From: an uncultured Bacteroidales bacterium
GTDB taxonomy: Bacteria > Bacteroidota > Bacteroidia > Bacteroidales > WCHB1-69
Direction of reading: 5' to 3'
Assembly (NCBI GenBank): GCA_937892025.1
Contig: CALAVA010000238.1
Location: forward strand, 1 to 64,000
Length of the DNA: 64,000 nucleotides
Under the pieces are notes generated by a model that had not been told where the DNA came from, did no database searches, and was given only the letters and a program-made list of their open reading frames with translations. Position 1 is the stretch's first letter. The number at the start of each line of letters is the position of its first letter. This document shows positions 25,431 to 33,476 of the stretch, one piece after another. The position numbers and the translations under genes are program-made.

Positions 25431-28058
25431 TTATTTGAGATTGTTTTTAATAAACAGCAATCCAGCTAAACACGTTTTTGAAAACTTTACATTTTCGTCA
25501 TAATTTTCCATGAAAATTTTATAAAACAATTCTTTAAATTGATTTGAACTGTTCAAGACTTTAACAGGAACCCTATCAATTTGCCCTTTTGCTAATTTAA
25601 ATGCCATTTCTTTTATGTGTTGAGATTGACTTTCTGAATGTGTTGTTATTGGAAAATAAATTGTTCCATCAAAATATTCTAGTTTTGTATTTTCATTTAT
25701 TTCTGATGGCTTTATTTTATTTTTTTCTGAGTCAAAAAGAGAATGGTCTTCTGTAACTTCAACAATTGTATCATTATCAATAACTTCATAAATGTCCTTA
25801 TCTGTTTTATGCCGATAAATATATGAAGGCTCAACCCATCCGCTTCTACATAAGATATAAAAAGGCTTTTTCGAATAATCATATTCACGGCCTAAATCAT
25901 CTATTTCAATATTTTTTTCTTCTATTAATTCCATTATTGGAACAATATTAATAAGGCCTGAATCCTTATATTTTATAAATAATGGTGTATCTTCTGTAAA
26001 TGAATCTCCGACAATTGGTTTATAATCATACTCATTTCCTAAGCCATTTTTTTCACCTATTTTTGAAAAATGTCCTATCATCAACCTTAATGATTGTCTG
26101 CCAGTACATGTTGTTCTTTCAGCACAATCAACAGATTTCCATGGATATACAGCACCATTATTAGAACCATATGAACCAAAAAATGAATTACAGAAAACCT
26201 TCCTAAGTGCCTGAAGGTTATCATTTAACGCATAATAATTTAATGCTTTGTCATATTCATCTTTTTCTTCTTTCGAAAGTTGTTCCCCAATATTAATTTT
26301 TTCCTCATATTTTTCTATAATTTTATTGGCTGCTTTCTTTTTTCCTTTATAAGTTTCTCTTGTGGTTAAAAAATAGTTCAAAAATTTAAGAGTTGCGCCT
26401 GATAAGTCTTTTACATCTTCTATACCCCAAGTTAGTATAATTGATGGATACAAACTATTATAATCTAATTTTACAAGGCCATATTCACCATTTTTTTCAA
26501 ACTCGTCTTTGTCTAATCCTGTATACCCCACAGCCAATAATCTAGAAAGACCTCCAGTAAAACAGCCAGTATTTACTGCATATGGAATTGCCAAATCATT
26601 TTCATAACTCCACGCAAGCATCAGAGCCTTCCACTGTCCGGCAGTTCCCATTGTACAACATTTTTGAAATGGTAATGGGAGACATTTACATATATTGAAT
26701 GCACTTTGATTTAAACTTAATTCAACCTTATCACATTCCCACAAATCATCAAGAAGATATCTTTCTACAATATATTTTCCTGTCACTAATTTATAGTTGT
26801 TTCCAATACTATTGAATTTTCGTATTGCCTTGCGTTTTGTATTGCCATCAAATACAAATTCATTACCACATTCTTTATCAAAAAGATACCAATCTCCATT
26901 ATCTTCGTTAAACGCATAGTGATTTTCCAAATCATTTTGCACAGAAGAAATTTCATCGCCAGGAACATAAACACGATTTTCTTTTTTTAATTCAAGATAT
27001 TTTGCCGAATATTTAAGATTTGCTTCCTTGAAATTTGAATCAGTTGCTTGTGCTCTTCTTACTGCATGCAAAGAATCTGTTATTATTATGTTAGGTACGA
27101 CTGTTCTATGGAATTTTTCGATTTCTCCACCAAGTTTAAGAATCGTTTCATTTTCATCTTTATAAATCGGCTTTCCATTAAAGAAACGTTTAGATAATTC
27201 TTCCATTGAAGTACCAAGTCTTTCACATGCTCCAATTAACAAATTCCAGTCAAATGCTTCTCCATTATGAGCTGTTATAACATCTGGCCTAAATGTATAT
27301 ATGATTTTAAGAAATGAAATTATATTATTTAATTCTGAAATATTTTTTTCCTCTTCAGTATTACCTTCAGTTGTTAATATCTTTTCAAATGTTATATAGT
27401 TCCCTTTATATTTTACAGGTCTATTAAATCTAATACCAATTTGTATTATTCTATCTTTCTTAGTATTAAGTCCTGTTGATTCCAAGTCAAATATAAGCCT
27501 AAGAATATCATTGTAGTCTTCGTAACCCTTAAAGAACCTTTTTCCTGTTGAAATCATGAATTGTTCCTTTGGCGTTACTGACAAATATTGTCTTTCTTCT
27601 TTTTGTTTGGTTCCATTATTGTCATTTTTATTTTTCCTACTTGAAACTGGATTTCCAGCTTTCTTGAAAAACTCCAAGAATTTTGAATAACTCATAGGCG
27701 AAGTTGCATAAAACATGTAAGTGTAGCCGTTTTTCTTAATTTCTTCAACGACATTACCTTCTGAATTAGTGACATCAAGTGACTTAACCCATATTCTATA
27801 TTGCTTCAGTAAATCACTTACTTTACGCTTATCACCGTTACATAATTTTATGCAAGCATCTTTCGTTGCCCATAAAAATGGCATAAATGGCTCTTTTGAA
27901 ACACATTTTTCATCGTTTTCATTTCTATAATAAACAGTTATGAAATTATCTTGATATGAATAGTCAATGTTTACAATCCTTTCTTGACTATCATGACCGT
28001 TTAAAAATGTTTCTATTACCTCAGGTGTAATCTCTTTTTTCACAAAAGTTTTAGACAT
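25431..28058 (-). CDS. DNA polymerase N-terminal half fused to an N-intein
   Basis: First half of the replicative family B polymerase (T4 gp43 type). 3'-5' exonuclease: FDLESTGL (Asp191/Glu193), AHNGEAFDW (exo II) and the YSAKYLELK region (exo III-like). Polymerase motif A is DYNSLYPSI (residues 532-540) and motif B LRKVFCNSFFGSYG (618-631). Motif C begins PIVGD (681-685), and the frame then enters an intein at Ser686 (SFTEDTPLFIK; block B VEVTEDHSLF) and stops after 190 intein residues. The missing rest of motif C, TDGFNF, is encoded in a separate gene ~2 kb further along, after a homing endonuclease gene. Splicing in trans is needed for a complete active site. Confidence 0.93.
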   Translation of the reverse strand: MSKTFVKKEITPEVIETFLNGHDSQERIVNIDYSYQDNFITVYYRNENDEKCVSKEPFMPFLWATKDACIKLCNGDKRKVSDLLKQYRIWVKSLDVTNSEGNVVEEIKKNGYTYMFYATSPMSYSKFLEFFKKAGNPVSSRKNKNDNNGTKQKEERQYLSVTPKEQFMISTGKRFFKGYEDYNDILRLIFDLESTGLNTKKDRIIQIGIRFNRPVKYKGNYITFEKILTTEGNTEEEKNISELNNIISFLKIIYTFRPDVITAHNGEAFDWNLLIGACERLGTSMEELSKRFFNGKPIYKDENETILKLGGEIEKFHRTVVPNIIITDSLHAVRRAQATDSNFKEANLKYSAKYLELKKENRVYVPGDEISSVQNDLENHYAFNEDNGDWYLFDKECGNEFVFDGNTKRKAIRKFNSIGNNYKLVTGKYIVERYLLDDLWECDKVELSLNQSAFNICKCLPLPFQKCCTMGTAGQWKALMLAWSYENDLAIPYAVNTGCFTGGLSRLLAVGYTGLDKDEFEKNGEYGLVKLDYNSLYPSIILTWGIEDVKDLSGATLKFLNYFLTTRETYKGKKKAANKIIEKYEEKINIGEQLSKEEKDEYDKALNYYALNDNLQALRKVFCNSFFGSYGSNNGAVYPWKSVDCAERTTCTGRQSLRLMIGHFSKIGEKNGLGNEYDYKPIVGDSFTEDTPLFIKYKDSGLINIVPIMELIEEKNIEIDDLGREYDYSKKPFYILCRSGWVEPSYIYRHKTDKDIYEVIDNDTIVEVTEDHSLFDSEKNKIKPSEINENTKLEYFDGTIYFPITTHSESQSQHIKEMAFKLAKGQIDRVPVKVLNSSNQFKELFYKIFMENYDENVKFSKTCLAGLLFIKNNLK
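25434..26003 (-). other. N-intein (190 residues) of the split DNA polymerase intein
   Basis: Starts at Ser686 of the N-half with block A SFTEDTPLFIK. Block B with Thr and His is VEVTEDHSLF (intein residues 81-90). The splicing part ends near residue 120. The remaining ~70 residues (ending KTCLAGLLFIKNNLK) resemble the degraded start of a LAGLIDADG endonuclease domain. Confidence 0.85.
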
Positions 28059-28127
28059 TAATTACTAAGCCAAATCCCTTGGCATGTTATACCTCTTATT
28101 CTTATCTTCAAGTTTTAAATTAAAATT

Positions 28128-28628
28128 TTAGTTTCTCAATAAATAGTCTCTGACACGGCAAAGGACCTTACCCAACAGATTAGTTCCATTCCAATTTGAC
28201 TCATCGTCAATCTTGTCATTCCTATAATCCATTTTTACACCGTAAATTCCATCATAAGGACTACCTTCGACAAAAGTCTTGTTCATCAGGTCCTTCCTTG
28301 TAATCAACAATTGCAAGTCGTTGTTTTGTAAGAACTTTTGAAGAACGATGTTGTACATAACATCTTCTCTTACTTTGCTCCATTTTTCATCATCGAATCC
28401 TTTGACCAATCTACCTAATTTCTTTGCGTCTTTAGGGTTCGTTGATTTTAATATAAGGTCATAAGTTTCCTCATCATTGAAGAACTTTGCCTTTTGTGCC
28501 ATGAAGCATTGCTCTGATGACTTCCACTTAACGCCATCAAATTCAAATCTGCATGGGTAAAAGTTTGAAAACTCAGAGCCCCAAAACGCAACATGCTTGT
28601 CGTAAATTATAAAACCATCTTTTTTCAT
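28128..28628 (-). CDS. NADAR family protein (YbiA-like)
   Basis: NADAR proteins hydrolyse N-glycosidic bonds in ADP-ribose-type compounds. Family members reverse guanine ADP-ribosylation of DNA made by DarT-type toxins, and YbiA acts on riboflavin intermediates. Here residues 10-45 give FWGSEFSNFYPCRFEFDGVK and WKSSEQCFMAQKAKFF, the catalytic Glu region. DAKKLGRLVKGFD, YNIVLQKFLQN and the C-terminal NWNGTNLLGKVLCRVRDYL complete the family pattern. Full length (166 aa). It overlaps the upstream gene by 4 bases and sits next to the polymerase gene among accessory genes. An anti-defence role against DNA ADP-ribosylation is inferred. Confidence 0.88.
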   Translation of the reverse strand: MKKDGFIIYDKHVAFWGSEFSNFYPCRFEFDGVKWKSSEQCFMAQKAKFFNDEETYDLILKSTNPKDAKKLGRLVKGFDDEKWSKVREDVMYNIVLQKFLQNNDLQLLITRKDLMNKTFVEGSPYDGIYGVKMDYRNDKIDDESNWNGTNLLGKVLCRVRDYLLRN

Positions 28629-29008
28629 ATTATCTTAAATTTAAATACAAAGTTATCTTCATCGGAATTTGCCAATGCTTGACGCTCCAAGTCATCTAAA
28701 ACGCATAAGTAATCAACTACCCATTTACGGGCCTCTTTTTCATCTTTCACGTCATCACGCACTAAAACGATAGTCATTTGATTACAATCCCTATACATAC
28801 TGTCAATAAAGGCATACTTTGGAACAGGTAGCCCATAAGTCATAAATGCAGTTCTTATTGAAGCATTCATTTGGCCAAAGAACCAATTGTCGAATTGTTG
28901 GTCTTCTTCAACCTTTTTTCCTACTTCATAAATTGGTATTTCCTTTACATCGTATTTGTAACTTATAAAGAAAAATCTTGTATCTTTACTATCTTTCATT
29001 TTTGCCAT
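28625..29008 (-). CDS. Hypothetical protein upstream of NADAR (127 aa)
   Basis: A mixed alpha/beta protein (DTRFFFISYKYDVKEIPIY, CNQMTIVLVRDDVKDEK, WVVDYLCVLDDLERQ) ending FVFKFKII. Not recognised. The start gives MAKMKDSKDT; a T-rich promoter-like motif ends 8-10 bases before it, and the ATGA overlap couples it to the NADAR gene, so the two are probably one functional unit. It may supply a partner or substrate-binding function, but nothing in the sequence shows this. Confidence 0.65.
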   Translation of the reverse strand: MAKMKDSKDTRFFFISYKYDVKEIPIYEVGKKVEEDQQFDNWFFGQMNASIRTAFMTYGLPVPKYAFIDSMYRDCNQMTIVLVRDDVKDEKEARKWVVDYLCVLDDLERQALANSDEDNFVFKFKII

Positions 29009-29015
29009 TTTCTAT

Positions 29016-29032
29016 GAACATACAAAAAATTA
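29016..29032 (-). promoter_or_regulatory. T-rich promoter-like motif (AATTTTTTGTATGTTC)
   Basis: On the reverse strand, TAATTTTTTGTATGTTC lies just before the NADAR-pair ATG. It shares TTTTTTGTATGTT with the motif at 15671-15687. The short distance to the ATG implies a very short leader. Confidence 0.4.
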
Positions 29033-29045
29033 TTTGAAATACCAA

Positions 29046-29621
29046 TTACATTAATCCTATTCTTTTGCTTAAATCTTCTATTGAATTAAAAACATTTTCT
29101 ATTTTATACCTTTTTTCACAAAAATATAACAATTCTATATTATGTTCTTTACAAAGTTCTTTTTTTATTTTATCATAATTTATTTGACGATTCAATTTTT
29201 CTTCACCGCATTTATGCGTAACGAAAATTTCAATCCAAAGTCTTAATCCATCTTTTGTAACACCAACTATATCTGGTTGAAACAGTTTTGTATCATTTCT
29301 CTGTTCTATTTCAACTGAATCAAAATTTATTTTTTTGCTTTTAATTAAAATTTGTTTTGATACACTTTTATATTGTGGTATTGTAAATGTTTTATATTCC
29401 TCTATAATTTGTTTACTCCAAATATGTAATAAAGTTTCTTTATATCCGACACAATCAGTTCCTGAACTATGTGCAAAATGATGTTCTCTTATTTTTCCAC
29501 CATTTCTTGCAATCATTTTTTCTCCGCAGCAAGGACATGTACAATTACAATTGCATCCATTATCAACATCATCAATATGAACTAATTTATGATTTATATC
29601 AAAAGCATATTCACATAGCAT
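29046..29621 (-). CDS. CoiA-like nuclease/zinc protein (191 aa)
   Basis: The N-terminus has a zinc module (CNCNCTCPCCGEKMIARNGG) followed by REHHFAHSSG, the signature of CoiA-type proteins in which a Cys-rich ribbon precedes an HHFAH motif. The C-terminal part carries a PD-(D/E)XK-like core: LFQPDIVGVTKDGLRLWIEI, then FVTHKCGEEKL. CoiA was named for competence, but relatives are nuclease-like and common on mobile elements and phages. Whether it acts as a homing nuclease, host-DNA nuclease or repair factor is unknown. It lies in the reverse accessory block 24 bases upstream of the NADAR-pair promoter. Confidence 0.75.
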   Translation of the reverse strand: MLCEYAFDINHKLVHIDDVDNGCNCNCTCPCCGEKMIARNGGKIREHHFAHSSGTDCVGYKETLLHIWSKQIIEEYKTFTIPQYKSVSKQILIKSKKINFDSVEIEQRNDTKLFQPDIVGVTKDGLRLWIEIFVTHKCGEEKLNRQINYDKIKKELCKEHNIELLYFCEKRYKIENVFNSIEDLSKRIGLM

Positions 29622-29622
29622 A

Positions 29623-30018
29623 TCACTTAAACTTTGCGTTAATTATTGATAAAATATTTGATACATACTCTAATGTATCTCCAAAATGTAAAACACAACG
29701 GCTTTTCGGATATTCATCCAGTAAGTCAATATTGACCCATGACAATGCAAGTATTCCATAAGTTGCATATTCCATTGAATAACATGATGTTTCTTCTGCT
29801 GTTGTGAATGGTAAATCTGTTATTGCTTGTTTTACAACAGAATATGTAGTTGAATCAGGCATAATATCTCCATTACTGCTCGGATTATCAACGTCCCATG
29901 ACGGTCCCCACACATATTCAGGCATTTCGCTGAAGAAAAAGTCATAAACATAGGTTCCGTCTGTATTTTTTCCCAAATATTTTACATAAACCAATTTTAA
30001 ATTATCTTCTTTTTCCAT
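29623..30018 (-). CDS. Hypothetical protein, paralogue of the 30189-30665 gene (131 aa)
   Basis: Starts MEKEDNLKLVYVKYLGKNTD. The core VKYLGKNTDGTYVYDFFF, then VWGPSWDV, a PDS(T) turn and CYSMEYATYGILAL, aligns with the second gene (VDYIGRTIDGKYIYRFDF, VWGEYFNV, CFSMQDCIDGIIPL). The shared pattern indicates a duplicated phage family of unknown function, probably beta-rich and compact with a conserved Trp-Gly. It ends one base before the CoiA-like gene start region. Confidence 0.65.
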   Translation of the reverse strand: MEKEDNLKLVYVKYLGKNTDGTYVYDFFFSEMPEYVWGPSWDVDNPSSNGDIMPDSTTYSVVKQAITDLPFTTAEETSCYSMEYATYGILALSWVNIDLLDEYPKSRCVLHFGDTLEYVSNILSIINAKFK

Positions 30019-30019
30019 T

Positions 30020-30202
30020 TTAAATTAATTGATAAAATTTTAATTTTATATTTTTTGTTCTTAATTTGTATCTATTAAGGCCAATTTTAATCATTACTTT
30101 GCCATGAACATAAGGTCTTACATCTTTAAACATAAAATTTGGTTTTACTACATAATGTGAATTTCCTTGTTCACTTTCATCCTCTAAATTATATATATTC
30201 AT
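30020..30202 (-). CDS. Small hypothetical protein between the paralogues (60 aa)
   Basis: Starts MNIYNLEDESEQGNSHYVV. A basic C-terminal half with RPYVHGKVMIKIGLNRYKL resembles an RNA- or DNA-binding strand pair. It overlaps the end of the upstream paralogue by 14 bases and ends one base before the downstream one, so it probably belongs with this gene pair. No family recognised. Confidence 0.5.
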   Translation of the reverse strand: MNIYNLEDESEQGNSHYVVKPNFMFKDVRPYVHGKVMIKIGLNRYKLRTKNIKLKFYQLI

Positions 30203-30665
30203 CTTCTCCGTTTATTAAATCAATATTATCAATCAAATCATCAATTGCACTTTCATCTCCTTTTTTAACATCTTCAATATCATATAATTTAATTTTTATT
30301 GATTGAAGTGTTTCTTTTATTGTTTTAAAATTTTCTCCAAATTTAAAAAATAAAGGAGCGTCATTATATTCAATTCCTTCTTCTGAAATTTCAGAAAATA
30401 TCAAAGGTATTATTCCATCAATACAATCTTGCATTGAAAAACAATAGTTTTTCTTAGCCAATTGCATTTCTATTGGAAAATTTACCTTACAACTTTTAGA
30501 TAACGAATTTATATCAGGCTGTAAATCAGGAACTATGCCAGCAGGCGTTACGTTAAAATATTCGCCCCACACACTATCAGTATCCACAGTAAAATCAAAT
30601 CTGTATATGTACTTCCCATCTATTGTTCTACCGATATAATCAACGAATGCTAAATATTCTTCCAT
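30189..30665 (-). CDS. Hypothetical protein, paralogue of the 29623-30018 gene (158 aa)
   Basis: Shares the core VDYIGRTIDGKYIYRFDF, VWGEYFNV and CFSMQDCIDGIIPL with the shorter copy, and has an extra acidic helical C-terminus (DIEDVKKGDESAIDDLIDNI). The pair, separated by a 60-residue gene, looks like a local duplication with later divergence. Function unknown. Both lie in the accessory block beside the SNF2 helicase. Confidence 0.65.
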   Translation of the reverse strand: MEEYLAFVDYIGRTIDGKYIYRFDFTVDTDSVWGEYFNVTPAGIVPDLQPDINSLSKSCKVNFPIEMQLAKKNYCFSMQDCIDGIIPLIFSEISEEGIEYNDAPLFFKFGENFKTIKETLQSIKIKLYDIEDVKKGDESAIDDLIDNIDLINGEDEYI

Positions 30666-30718
30666 TCCTAATTAATTTCTTCAATATCATTATTTTCAAT
30701 CCATTTAAGAATCCACAA

Positions 30719-30946
30719 TTACCAATACTTATATTGCTTGTTTCTTGTTGTTGCTATTTGAACGCCGTATGTTGGTTCAATTCCGTTCAACGTTTCATAA
30801 AAAGTTCTGTTTCCACGATATATTGAATCTGTATTTGGATGTATTCCTCCAAGGTATTTATGACCATTTTTAAATTTGAACTTTGTTTTATACAGACCAA
30901 TTATTGCATAAGATGTTTTAACTATATGATATTTATTTTTTTTCAT
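30719..30946 (-). CDS. Small basic hypothetical protein (75 aa)
   Basis: Starts MKKNKYHIVKTSYAIIGLYK and ends RNKQYKYW. It is rich in Lys, Tyr and Gly, and overlaps the end of the SNF2 gene by 14 bases. Coding-like sequence continues in frame for ~16 codons after its TAA (WILKWIENNDIEEIN), which could be chance in such AT-rich DNA. Function unknown. Confidence 0.5.
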   Translation of the reverse strand: MKKNKYHIVKTSYAIIGLYKTKFKFKNGHKYLGGIHPNTDSIYRGNRTFYETLNGIEPTYGVQIATTRNKQYKYW

Positions 30947-32978
30947 TTTCTTTTTTTATTATAGAATTTATTGTTAATTCTTTTTTCATAATTGTATTCC
31001 ATATTTTTTCATATTCCGTTCCTCTAAAAAATTGATAATATATATCACAATCTTTTTTTTGCCCTATTCTATAAATTCTATCCTCATATTGCCTTTGGTC
31101 CGATGGAACATATGTTATATTATTAAAAACTAAAATATGTGAACAAATTAATGTTATACCAACAGAAGCCGCTTGTATATTCCCTATGAACACTAATTTT
31201 TCTGGGTTATTAATAAATTCAGTTTTTGACTCATCTTTTTGTTTCAATGACATTTTACCATTATATATTACGCATTTATCTCCATAATAATCTCTTAAAC
31301 TATAAAGTTCTTCATCGTAACAAGTTGCAATTATAACTTTATCTCCATTTCTTATAAAGTTATCAACCAATTTTATTGTGTTTGGAATCATTTGGTTGGA
31401 ACAATATTTTCTATAAACAGCGCCTTCAAGTAAATCCTTGTTTATTTCCTTTGTTGGGTCCAATTCAAGTTGTGCCGACTCATATTCTTCCCAAAGACGT
31501 GCATATTCAAATTTCTGTTTCATATCGAAATCATAGAACAGTTCGTGTACTGTCTTATTCGGCAATCCATTAGCAATGTCTTCTTTTGTACGTCTTAAAT
31601 AAATATCCGATACAATACTACCAAGTTCATTAAGATTAGAAACGCCATTTGTTAATGTTATTTTTTTTGAATTATCCCAAATAAATTGTTTTAATTCGTC
31701 TTTTTCTTTAAATGTTAATTCAGCCCAAACTTTTGGTGCTTTTTTCCCTTCTTTTTTATATTCAATTTCTTTTTTCTTAAAATAAACATCAGACCATTTT
31801 GCCTTTTCACCTTTTGCGGGTATTTTTTTACTATCACAAAATCTGTTCATATACCATTCCCAATCATTTGCAATTTGATGCCCTATTAATTTTAATAAAC
31901 AATAGAAATTTTTTGGATTATTTGTTACTGGTGTTCCTGTTGCGAGGTATATACTATTTGGATTACCTCTTTTTATAAAGTCATTTATTATTTTGTATCT
32001 ATCTGAAGTAGAATTGGACAACCTATGTGCTTCGTCAATTATTAAAAGTGTCTTTTTATTCATTGCATATTGAAGCATAGGGCTTTCATCATATGCTTTT
32101 TTTATGTTTTCAGCACTTCTTGTCCTTGGAATCTTGTAAAATTCATCAAGAATATCAAAATTGACGATAACAAACCTATTATCTTCCCATTTTCCACGAT
32201 TTTTTGCTTCTTCGAGCAATTGTTCTCTTTTAAGTCCTGATTTACCAACGCCATATCCAAGCAATTTTTCTAATTCAGGCTTTGTTTTGTCGTTAACTCC
32301 ATCAATAATTGATATATCCTTTTCAGGAACATACCAGAGTAACTCATCACGCCAATTTGTCTTTAAAGAAGCGGGGCAAATTATCAATACAGAATCGAAG
32401 TTTCCTTCAATTGCAGCAACTGTTAACGAACAGGATTTTCCTAATCCCATGTCATCTGCTAAAATACACTTTTTCCTGTGTAAAAGGAACTTAACCGCAT
32501 CTTTTTGGTGTGGTTTAAGCCTTCTATTCTGGTCTTTTGCCGTTGATAAGTTATCATAACGGTCAAAATCCACTTGAATAGAGTGATAATCTCCAATCAA
32601 GAAGTTTCCAAGTACCGCTTTCTTTGGTAGAAAAATCTCCATCGTTTCCATATTTTGCCTATATTTGATAGTGCAATGGAAAGCAACTGATGTTTCCCCA
32701 AAATATGTGTAAATTCTTATTTTTTGGGGAACAAATTCTAATTCATAGTCGTTTTTAAGTTTTTCGCCATACCAGTCGGCGATTGAAACGTTCTTGTCTA
32801 TCTGAATTGGTGAAAAATTATGGTTTTTCTTTATGTACTCAACTACATAATCGCTAAGTAAATTTGTTTTTCTGCACAAAACAATATCTCTTTTGAGCTT
32901 TAAAAGATATGGATTTGGCCCGTTGTAATTGCTTAATATGTCTATTGCTTCATTTTTTCCTTTTATTGTGTTAAACAT
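30933..32978 (-). CDS. SNF2-family DNA helicase/translocase (681 aa)
   Basis: Superfamily 2 ATPase that moves along duplex DNA. Motif I is ADDMGLGKSCSLTVAA, motif Ia SVLIICPASLKTNWRDEL, motif II LLIIDEAHRLSN and motif III YLATGTPVTNNPKNFY. The second RecA lobe has KVIIATCYDEELYSLRDYY and motifs V/VI in FIGNIQAASVGITLICSHIL and RQYEDRIYRIGQKKDCDIYY, the RxxxRxxRIGQ arrangement of the SNF2 group. The position matches the recombination helicases (UvsW type) in T4 relatives, but the motifs are clearly SNF2 rather than UvsW. Likely roles are replication fork remodelling and recombination. It is first in the reverse accessory/replication block, with a T-rich promoter motif ~22 bases upstream. Confidence 0.9.
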   Translation of the reverse strand: MFNTIKGKNEAIDILSNYNGPNPYLLKLKRDIVLCRKTNLLSDYVVEYIKKNHNFSPIQIDKNVSIADWYGEKLKNDYELEFVPQKIRIYTYFGETSVAFHCTIKYRQNMETMEIFLPKKAVLGNFLIGDYHSIQVDFDRYDNLSTAKDQNRRLKPHQKDAVKFLLHRKKCILADDMGLGKSCSLTVAAIEGNFDSVLIICPASLKTNWRDELLWYVPEKDISIIDGVNDKTKPELEKLLGYGVGKSGLKREQLLEEAKNRGKWEDNRFVIVNFDILDEFYKIPRTRSAENIKKAYDESPMLQYAMNKKTLLIIDEAHRLSNSTSDRYKIINDFIKRGNPNSIYLATGTPVTNNPKNFYCLLKLIGHQIANDWEWYMNRFCDSKKIPAKGEKAKWSDVYFKKKEIEYKKEGKKAPKVWAELTFKEKDELKQFIWDNSKKITLTNGVSNLNELGSIVSDIYLRRTKEDIANGLPNKTVHELFYDFDMKQKFEYARLWEEYESAQLELDPTKEINKDLLEGAVYRKYCSNQMIPNTIKLVDNFIRNGDKVIIATCYDEELYSLRDYYGDKCVIYNGKMSLKQKDESKTEFINNPEKLVFIGNIQAASVGITLICSHILVFNNITYVPSDQRQYEDRIYRIGQKKDCDIYYQFFRGTEYEKIWNTIMKKELTINSIIKKENEKK

Positions 32979-32999
32979 TAAATTTTACAATTTTTCTAA

Positions 33000-33019
33000 A
33001 TATTATTTACAAAAATTTT
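33000..33019 (-). promoter_or_regulatory. T-rich promoter-like motif before the SNF2 gene
   Basis: On the reverse strand, AATTTTTGTAAATAATAT lies ~22 bases before the ATG of the SNF2 gene, in the divergent AT-rich region 33001-33168. It matches the class seen before gp32 and the NADAR pair. Confidence 0.35.
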
Positions 33020-33168
33020 TTCAAAAAAACAATACTAGTGCTATAAGAACTAGTTTTTATTAATAATATATTATATTTTTTAATTTAATATATATATATA
33101 TTAATTAATATATTTCTAGAAGCACTAATATACCACGTGTGTGAGTGAAAAAATTTGCCTTGCTTGAA
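33020..33168. other. Very AT-rich divergent intergenic region
   Basis: About 150 bases of runs of A/T with ATATATATATATTAATTAATAT and the palindrome pair ACTAGT...ACTAGT (9-base spacer), between the divergent SNF2 gene and the neck/tail block. No gene is present. It could be a replication origin or a regulatory hub, but I see no direct evidence for either. Confidence 0.3.
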
Positions 33169-33176
33169 CTATTTAT
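33169..33176 (+). promoter_or_regulatory. Candidate late promoter (CTATTTAT)
   Basis: TTGAACTATTTATAAAAAAATA, in sense orientation, 56 bases before the ATG of the broken small gene at the head of the neck/tail block. Confidence 0.45.
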
Positions 33177-33232
33177 AAAAAAATAATGCATAATATTAGA
33201 ATCAATTGCTAATAATACAACATATAGACAAA

Positions 33233-33466
33233 ATGGCATATAACTTGTTTAATTTCTGAAAAAGATTTTGTTGATATTCCACAAAGTTATTTAAGCCTTA
33301 TAGATAGTGAAAGTAGAAGTTTATCTCAACATCATCTTGATAGTTATTTTGACGGAACAAAGACATATACGGCATATTTGCAATATAAAAAGCAATTGAA
33401 TCTAAAATATGTCAAATCCTAATATGATGCAACAATCTTTATCAACAATCGAAAATAATAATTAAT
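33233..33466 (+). pseudogene. Frameshifted small gene at the head of the neck/tail block
   Basis: An ATG at 33233 begins MAYNLFNF and stops at TGA. One base further on in frame, coding character continues for 54 codons as SEKDFVDIPQSYLSLIDSES...QYKKQLNLKYVKS, with no start codon of its own, ending at 33423. Back in the first frame a third short stretch, MSNPNMMQQSLSTIENNN, runs to 33466. A single-base change (or +1 recoding) would join the first two. The region sits between a late-type promoter and the neck gene at 33477, so a small virion gene is expected here. Confidence 0.4.
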
Positions 33467-33476
33467 TTTAGTTAAA

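Noticed and set aside
28139..28146. CTATTTAT on the reverse strand as a promoter for the polymerase gene
   Set aside because: It falls inside the last codons of the NADAR gene (DYLL) and is explained by coding. The polymerase start is ~80 bases away, with other sequence nearer.
30666..30718. Coding-like extension after the stop of the 75-residue gene (WILKWIENNDIEEIN)
   Set aside because: Sixteen codons without a stop is common by chance in this composition, and no motif supports it.
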